In this document: piece by piece, positions 6,045 through 9,756 of the stretch | Numbering within the stretch: position 1 is the stretch's first letter | Layout: the number at the start of each line of letters is the position of its first letter | From: an uncultured Kiloniellales bacterium | GTDB taxonomy: Bacteria > Pseudomonadota > Alphaproteobacteria > Kiloniellales > JAKSDN01 | Length of the DNA: 9,756 bases | Direction of reading: 5' to 3' | Assembly (NCBI GenBank): GCA_947259625.1 | Contig: CAMYMY010000246.1 | Location: 1 to 9,756, forward strand | Notes under the pieces: model-generated | Told to the model about the DNA's origin: nothing | What the model saw: the letters and a program-made list of their open reading frames with translations, nothing else | Databases searched by the model: none | Translations under genes and position numbers: made by a program

Positions 6045-7145
6045 CTAGAGATCGGCCAGGTTGGCCGCGACGCCCTCTTCGTTCCACTCCAGGCCGAGGC
6101 CGGGGCGGTCGGGGATGTGAAACAGGCCGTCCCTGATGTCGTAGGGCGTCTCCAGGATGGGATCGGCCCAATCCTGCCATTCCAGCCAGTGCGCGGTCTC
6201 GGTGACCCGCATGACCTGGGCGGCGACCTCGGGATAGAGGTGGGTGGACATGGGGATGCCCGCCGCGCCGGCGATCGCCTCTGCCTTCAGCCAGCCCGTG
6301 ACGCCGCCGATCCGCATGAAGTCCGGCATCACGAGATCGCAGGCCTTCTTCTGGAGCGCCGTGTAGAGGTCGCGGGGGCCATAGAAGTTCTCGCCGATCT
6401 GGATCGGCGTCTTCAGCTCGGCGGCGAGCCGTGCGCAGCCGTCGAGGTTGTCGTAGACGATGGGCTCCTCGATCCAGGCAAGCCCCAGGTCGTCGATCAT
6501 GTGGCAGCGCCGCAGGGCCTCGTCGAGGTTTAGGCCCTGGTTGAAGTCGACCATCAGCTCCATGTCGGCGCCGACCGCGCCGCGCACCGCCGCTATGGTC
6601 GCGAGGTCGTCCTCGGCCCGCTCCCGGCCGAGCCGCAGCTTCAGGCCGGAAAATCCGCCTTCGTCGCGCAGCTGAACAGCCTCCGCCGCGACCGCCTCCG
6701 GTTCCTTAAGCCACAGGCCGTTGCTGTTGTAGGCTTTCACGGGTGCGACGGTCCCGCCCAGCAACACGCAGAGCGGCATGCCCGCCGCCTTGGCCAGCGC
6801 GTCCCAGGCCGCCATGTCCAGGCCGGAGACGGCGATGGTCGACAGGCCCTGGTAGCCGACGAAGTGGAGGGACTTGCGCGCGGCGTCGTAGAGCTCGACG
6901 GGCGCGAGCTTGCGGCCCTCGAGCAGCTCGGCGAGGTCGTTCAACGCGGGGACCAAATACCGCATCGTCTTGACGACATAGGGCTCCAGGTAGCTGCGCC
7001 CGACGATGCCTTCCTCGGTGAAGAGGTCGATCAGGATGAGCGGCCAGTCGGTGATGGTGGCGATGCGCGCGACGACGGGCCGTTTCAGCCTGAGGACGAC
7101 CGGCCGCGCCCTGAGGCCCTTGAAGGTCAAGGATTCGAACCGCAT
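6045..7145 (-). CDS. Mandelate racemase-like enolase-superfamily enzyme
   Basis: This 366-residue enzyme belongs to the mandelate racemase subgroup, in which a metal-bound carboxylate loses its alpha proton. From memory of Pseudomonas putida mandelate racemase, its active-site residues map with a constant shift of +5. Metal ligands are Asp200, Glu226 and Glu252 (motifs VDFNQ, WIEEP, GENFYGP). The Asp-His pair is Asp275 (MPDFMRIGG) and His302 (STHLYPE), and the carboxylate-binding glutamate is Glu322 (WLEWQD). Lys169 is kept, but the second lysine of the KxK motif, the S-specific base, is Arg171 (GLKLRLG). The start MRFESLTFKG has GAGGTG 7 bases before the ATG at 7145; the frame opens 11 codons further upstream without support. 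It faces the acyl-CoA dehydrogenase across a repeat region and diverges from the second racemase. It may be a racemase or a sugar-acid/aryl-acid dehydratase; the family is secure, the reaction is not. Confidence 0.93.
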   Translation of the reverse strand: MRFESLTFKGLRARPVVLRLKRPVVARIATITDWPLILIDLFTEEGIVGRSYLEPYVVKTMRYLVPALNDLAELLEGRKLAPVELYDAARKSLHFVGYQGLSTIAVSGLDMAAWDALAKAAGMPLCVLLGGTVAPVKAYNSNGLWLKEPEAVAAEAVQLRDEGGFSGLKLRLGRERAEDDLATIAAVRGAVGADMELMVDFNQGLNLDEALRRCHMIDDLGLAWIEEPIVYDNLDGCARLAAELKTPIQIGENFYGPRDLYTALQKKACDLVMPDFMRIGGVTGWLKAEAIAGAAGIPMSTHLYPEVAAQVMRVTETAHWLEWQDWADPILETPYDIRDGLFHIPDRPGLGLEWNEEGVAANLADL

Positions 7146-7365
7146 GGGGGGACACCTCTTAACCGTTGACAGCACCAAGGATCACATCGTCGTTCAGCCT
7201 ACCGCGAAAGATCCTCGCTGTCGCCCCGGGGCCGGAATTCCCGAGCGCGCGTCCGCCGTGGCCGGTCACGGCGCGGATCGGCCGGGCGTCGCCGGAAACG
7301 GTCGTTTTGAGCCCTCCGGAAACCGCGATAGTGTGGGGCGTCTCGGGTCGGAGAAACCAAGCATC
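7146..7365. promoter_or_regulatory. Divergent control region between the two racemase-family genes
   Basis: Promoters for both genes should lie in these 220 bases. An inverted repeat CGCCGTG-N6-CACGGCG (7254-7273) is central and is a candidate operator. CCGGAAAC occurs twice (about 7291 and 7316). No strong -35/-10 pair is clear; a TTGACA at 7166-7171 has no matching -10 at normal spacing. Shared control of the two genes is inferred from the arrangement. Confidence 0.4.
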
Positions 7366-8073
7366 ATGACGCAACACATCGGCATCGTGGCCTGTTCGGC
7401 CGAGGGGGCGTCGCTCTGCTACCGCACGATCTGTACGGAGGGCGCGGCGTTGCTCGGCCCGCACGCGCACCCCGAGGTCTCGATGCACACGCCGTCGCTG
7501 GCGGACTACGTCGCCTGCCTCGAGCGCGGCGACCTGCGGGGCGTCGGCGCGCTGATGTTGGCGTCCGCGCACAAGCTCGCGGATATCGGCGCCGACTTCC
7601 TGATCTGCCCCGACAACACGATCCATCAAGCGTTTCCGCAGGTCGAGCCGCGCTCGCCGCTGCCGTGGCTGCATATCGCCGAGGTGGTCGCGGCCGAGGC
7701 GGCCGACCGCGGATATCGGCGACTGGCCCTGACGGGGACACGATGGCTCGTCGACAGCGAGGTCTACCCGGAGAAGCTCGCGGCGCGCGGCCTGGCCTTC
7801 CTGCGTCCCGATCCCGCCGAGCGCGACGAAATCGATCGCATCATCATGGAGGAACTGGTCCGCGGCACGTTCAAGCCGGAGGCGGTCGCCACGATCCAGA
7901 CTATCACCGACCGGCTGAAGCTGGCCGGGTGCGATGCCGTGGTCCTCGGCTGCACGGAGTTGCCGTTGATCATCGACGACACGCACTCTTCGCTGCCGAC
8001 GCTCGATTCCACGCGCCTGCTCGCCCGGGCGGCCTTGCGCCGGGCGGTACAGGACGCAGATATGCCAGCATAA
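7366..8073 (+). CDS. Asp/Glu racemase family protein with altered first catalytic site
   Basis: This 235-residue cytoplasmic protein belongs to the cofactor-independent aspartate/glutamate racemase superfamily, which has two similar lobes each giving one acid-base residue. The N-lobe starts MTQHIGIVACS and the second-lobe motif LGCTELPLII carries the conserved Cys196. The first motif, normally CNT, or TNT in E. coli YgeA, is here CPDNTIHQAF: the residue before Asn84-Thr85 is Asp83, with Cys81 two positions earlier. Length is normal. The start at 7366 fits the family N-terminus; GGAG lies 12 bases upstream, a rather long spacing, and the frame is open 120 codons further upstream with no protein-like sequence. 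It diverges from the mandelate racemase-like gene. It could be an amino-acid racemase or a one-base enzyme such as a decarboxylase or isomerase of the same superfamily. Confidence 0.9.
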   Translation: MTQHIGIVACSAEGASLCYRTICTEGAALLGPHAHPEVSMHTPSLADYVACLERGDLRGVGALMLASAHKLADIGADFLICPDNTIHQAFPQVEPRSPLPWLHIAEVVAAEAADRGYRRLALTGTRWLVDSEVYPEKLAARGLAFLRPDPAERDEIDRIIMEELVRGTFKPEAVATIQTITDRLKLAGCDAVVLGCTELPLIIDDTHSSLPTLDSTRLLARAALRRAVQDADMPA

Positions 8074-8089
8074 ACAAGCTCCGGAACAA

Positions 8090-8112
8090 GGCACGACGGC
8101 GCCCGACGAGCC
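8090..8112 (+). terminator. Weak hairpin after the racemase-family gene
   Basis: Ten-base arms GGCACGACGG and CCGACGAGCC pair with two A-A mismatches around a 3-base loop, 16 bases after the stop. No T-run follows. It is a possible terminator ahead of the convergent small gene. Confidence 0.25.
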
Positions 8113-8170
8113 CCGGAATGACCGCGTTCAACACAACACGGACTCTGCGGAGGATGTTCAATGGCACGGC

Positions 8171-8374
8171 CTATCTCGACCGCGCCGCCCCCCGTTTCGC
8201 CCCGGCGAAGTTCTTGGCGCCGGCATTCGCGCGCGGACTTTTTATCGAACTTGCTCCCGGATCGAATTGCCCCGGCTGGATTTCTTTGCCGGGTCGGTCG
8301 GCGTTGGCTTCTTGCTTTCTGGCTTTCTGCGACGCTTTCGCCTTTGCCCGTTGGCGGGCCTTAGCTTTGGTCAT
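8171..8374 (-). CDS. Small strongly basic Lys/Ala-rich protein
   Basis: The protein has 67 residues with a clear layout: a basic N-terminal helix-like part (MTKAKARQRAKAKASQKARK, 1-20), a polar middle with RPGKEIQPGQFDPG (27-40), and a basic tail ending AGAKRGAARSR. It lacks membrane segments, cysteines and a signal peptide. I do not recognise a named family, although short proteins of this kind seem familiar from Rhodospirillales as hypothetical proteins. Charge suggests nucleic-acid or ribosome contact, which is inference only. AAAGG stands about 10 bases before the ATG, and codon choice is coding-like. It faces the racemase-family gene across a 97-base gap. The composition is too ordered (IQPGQFDPG between two basic ends) to be an antisense accident. 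Confidence 0.65.
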   Translation of the reverse strand: MTKAKARQRAKAKASQKARKQEANADRPGKEIQPGQFDPGASSIKSPRANAGAKNFAGAKRGAARSR

Positions 8375-8715
8375 GTCTTCGTCGCCTTTCTAAATTGCAT
8401 CGTGGAACTTCGATGATCCTCTTCGCCAAAGCGTCAAACCTCTCCGTGAATATCTGTCAGATGGCTTGGCCGTATTGCCGGCACCAGGAATATTCCCGAG
8501 AAACCGGAAAGAATCGCTGTCCGGCGACAAGGCCAAGGTAGTGTCCTCGGTCCCCAAGGCAATTCGGTAAGCCTGCATGGAGCGGTGAGAGGCAAAGAAC
8601 TATGGCGGGCCCTGGCAATGCCCCTTATTGGGTTCATGGACGCCCCCATCGATGCCAGTGCCGAGGCCCTAGGTCGCCAATAGAGCGCAACAGTGACGAC
8701 CCGACACGGCGCCGA
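8375..8715. other. Gene-free spacer
   Basis: No open frame here has a ribosome site or protein-like composition. The upstream region of the basic small gene contains a minus-strand TTGACG (8431-8436) without a convincing -10, and a loose palindrome CATCG-N8-CGATG (8399-8416). Base composition is visibly less GC-rich than the flanking genes. I see no RNA gene. Confidence 0.5.
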
Positions 8716-8922
8716 TCAACCGGCGAGCATGATCAATGCGGCCCGGCGGTCTCCCGGCTTCAACCTGAGAAACGCCGCGCGGGCTTTCTTGATGTCTTGT
8801 TCGGAACCACTCTCGGCGGCCGCCCCGAGGGCGATCGTAGTCGGATGATCCGGACCGCAGATGAAAACCAGAGCCTTGGCCAAGCGCCCCATCGCTGCAC
8901 GGTCGATCTTTGCCTCTTCCAT
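8716..8922 (-). CDS. Small hypothetical protein of 68 residues
   Basis: The protein reads MEEAKIDRAAMGRLAKALVF and ends LKPGDRRAALIMLAG. It is predicted mostly helical, with a conserved-looking ICGPDHPTTIALGAAAESGS middle (21-40), and is soluble, with no signal peptide. I do not recognise a family. Coding is supported by a GGGGGA ribosome site 7 bases before the ATG, balanced composition and GC-leaning third positions. The ATG directly follows the TGA stop of an 80-codon open frame (8923-9165, TTG start), which would suggest coupled translation. That upstream frame has poor codon usage and is not called. Nothing in the neighbourhood indicates a role. Confidence 0.55.
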   Translation of the reverse strand: MEEAKIDRAAMGRLAKALVFICGPDHPTTIALGAAAESGSEQDIKKARAAFLRLKPGDRRAALIMLAG

Positions 8923-9306
8923 TCAGGAGTCCCCCAAGCATCGGCCTGTTTCGCCGCGTCGGCTTGTATTAGGCGTGGTGGCACCAGCAGAACAGCTCAA
9001 CTCGCCCGACACAGTGTGCCTGGCCGTCACGGGTGCCGCCGGCAAGAAGACTCTAGCCCGGATATCGTAGCATCGTCCAGTGGATGCGTCGCCGGTAAAT
9101 GGCCGCTCGGGATCGACCTTTCTCCGTACAAGCTCCACCGAATTCACGTCCGGAGTCTGGGGCAAAGCCGAAGCAATCCTCGTGAGAGCCGGTTAGCGTC
9201 AGGGGAGCGTTGTGAGGGCGCCGGAGGGTGAATCGGCGTTTCAGAGGGCGATGATGCACGGCTGTCCCGCGCGCCCGACGCACCGCTCACCCGCCGCCCG
9301 GCGAAA
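8923..9306. other. Gene-free spacer with doubtful frames
   Basis: Open frames exist on both strands but lack ribosome sites and have mixed codon use. The best is 8923-9165 on the minus strand, which begins with TTG and ends TGA directly against the next ATG. No repeats, tRNA or recognisable gene remnants are seen. The promoter of the 68-residue gene is expected here but not identified. Confidence 0.45.
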
Positions 9307-9348
9307 TTGACATGCATCAAGGTGGGGCGCGATACTCGGCCCTAGCAT
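9307..9348 (+). promoter_or_regulatory. FNR/FixK-like box and promoter of the Fe-S oxidoreductase
   Basis: TTGAC-ATGC-ATCAA (9307-9320) matches the FNR-family site TTGAT-N4-ATCAA with one mismatch. A TAGCAT (9343-9348) lies exactly where a -10 box should be if the site is centred at -41.5, putting the start near 9355 and leaving a leader of about 73 bases. Alternatively TTGACA (9307-9312) is a plain -35 paired with GATACT (9331-9336) at 18-base spacing. The two readings are not exclusive. Confidence 0.5.
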
Positions 9349-9427
9349 CCTGGTACGGGAAGCCTGCCGTATCAGGTTCTTGACGAGGTGTGCTGGGCGT
9401 TCGGCGATCGCGCCCGAGCGAGGGAAG

Positions 9428-9756
9428 ATGCGCAACGACCCGCGGGGCGGCCAGGGTGGACGCGGCGGCCAGGGTGGACACGACGAAGGCGAGGTCCGGG
9501 CCCCGGCCCGTGGCGAGGTCTACTATTCCGAGGACCCGCGCGACGTCGGCTGGGTGCGCGAGAACATCCCCTGCCAGACCGCCTGTCCGGCCGGCACCAA
9601 CATCCCGGGCTACATCCGGGCGATCATCGAAAAGCACTACGGCGGCTCCTACGAGATCAACCGCGAGGCCAACGTGCTGCCGGGCATCCTGGGGCGGATC
9701 TGCTCGCGGCCCTGCGAGGACGTCTGCCGCCACGGCTGGCCGGGCAACGGCGAGCC
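9428..9756 (+). CDS. Fe-S/FAD oxidoreductase, glutamate synthase small-chain-like, N-terminal part
   Basis: Only the first 109 residues lie in the window. They form the N-terminal iron-sulfur domain found in glutamate synthase small chains and related FAD/NAD(P) oxidoreductases, including dihydropyrimidine dehydrogenase. Cysteines appear as CQTACPAGTNIPGYIRAI (Cys49, Cys53) and ICSRPCEDVC (Cys92, Cys96, Cys100), the usual arrangement for 4Fe-4S clusters. FAD and NAD(P) domains should follow beyond the edge. The family passes electrons between NAD(P)H, flavin and a partner subunit; which partner is unknown. The first 25 or so residues are extra and low in complexity, with a GGQGGR/GGQGGH repeat. 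The ATG has GAGGG only 3 bases upstream, a short spacing, but no other start fits before the conserved part. An FNR-like site upstream suggests control by oxygen. Confidence 0.88.
   Translation, partial: MRNDPRGGQGGRGGQGGHDEGEVRAPARGEVYYSEDPRDVGWVRENIPCQTACPAGTNIPGYIRAIIEKHYGGSYEINREANVLPGILGRICSRPCEDVCRHGWPGNGE
9446..9481 (+). repeat. 18-base in-frame tandem repeat at the start of the Fe-S gene
   Basis: Two copies of an 18-base unit (9446-9463 and 9464-9481) differ at one base and encode GGQGGR then GGQGGH. Because the unit is a multiple of three, copy number can change without breaking the frame. Confidence 0.8.

Noticed and set aside
5665..6180. 171-codon minus-strand frame reading IAGLDPAIQVLTNQP
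   Set aside because: Translation of palindromic repeats and the 36-base duplication, not a protein; it also overlaps the end of the mandelate racemase-like gene.
8390..8578. 62-codon minus-strand frame
   Set aside because: No ribosome site before its ATG and no family resemblance.
8923..9165. 80-codon minus-strand frame with TTG start
   Set aside because: No ribosome site, mixed codon use and no recognisable motif; only its abutting stop codon argues for it.
8602..9231. 209-codon plus-strand frame
   Set aside because: Low-information composition, no ribosome site, and antisense to the more convincing 68-residue gene.

Overview
The window is GC-rich DNA, probably from an alphaproteobacterium of the Rhodospirillales/Rhizobiales type. 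The support is high GC in third codon positions, a dctPQM TRAP transporter, and two kinds of palindromic intergenic repeat that I know from alphaproteobacterial genomes. In chance open frames these repeats translate as strings such as LSLSKDE and MPGxDPGIQ. Species cannot be named from the sequence.

Layout. Positions 1-3899 (minus strand, transcribed right to left) hold a complete TRAP transporter operon: binding protein DctP, small permease DctQ and large permease DctM. A zinc-free quinone-oxidoreductase-like gene follows 9 bases after dctM. It carries an apparent one-base frameshift and runs off the left edge. Positions 3900-4277 are a divergent control region with two inverted repeat copies and a nested palindrome over a likely -10 box. 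Positions 4278-5441 (plus) encode an acyl-CoA dehydrogenase. Positions 5442-6044 are a gene-free convergent region full of palindromic repeats, including three 31-base elements whose stems differ by matched changes. Positions 6045-7145 (minus) encode a close mandelate racemase relative with a KxR instead of KxK motif. Divergent from it, 7366-8073 (plus) encodes an Asp/Glu-racemase-family protein with Asp where the first catalytic residue is expected. Positions 8074-9427 are sparse: two short minus-strand genes (67 and 68 residues) that look real, plus spacer. From 9428 to the right edge is the start of an Fe-S/FAD oxidoreductase resembling the glutamate synthase small chain, preceded by an FNR/FixK-like box.

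Working together. The genes look like an uptake and breakdown locus for an organic acid. A periplasmic binding protein and DctQM would import a carboxylate, two racemase-superfamily enzymes would adjust or convert the stereocentre of a hydroxy, amino or aryl acid, and an acyl-CoA dehydrogenase and an oxidoreductase would handle later redox steps. The grouping is inference from proximity; the substrate cannot be read from the sequence. I see no phage, transposase, CRISPR array, defence or tRNA/rRNA gene. The most interesting points are the altered active sites of the two back-to-back racemase-family enzymes, the covarying repeats, the FNR-like box and the palindrome over the dehydrogenase promoter.
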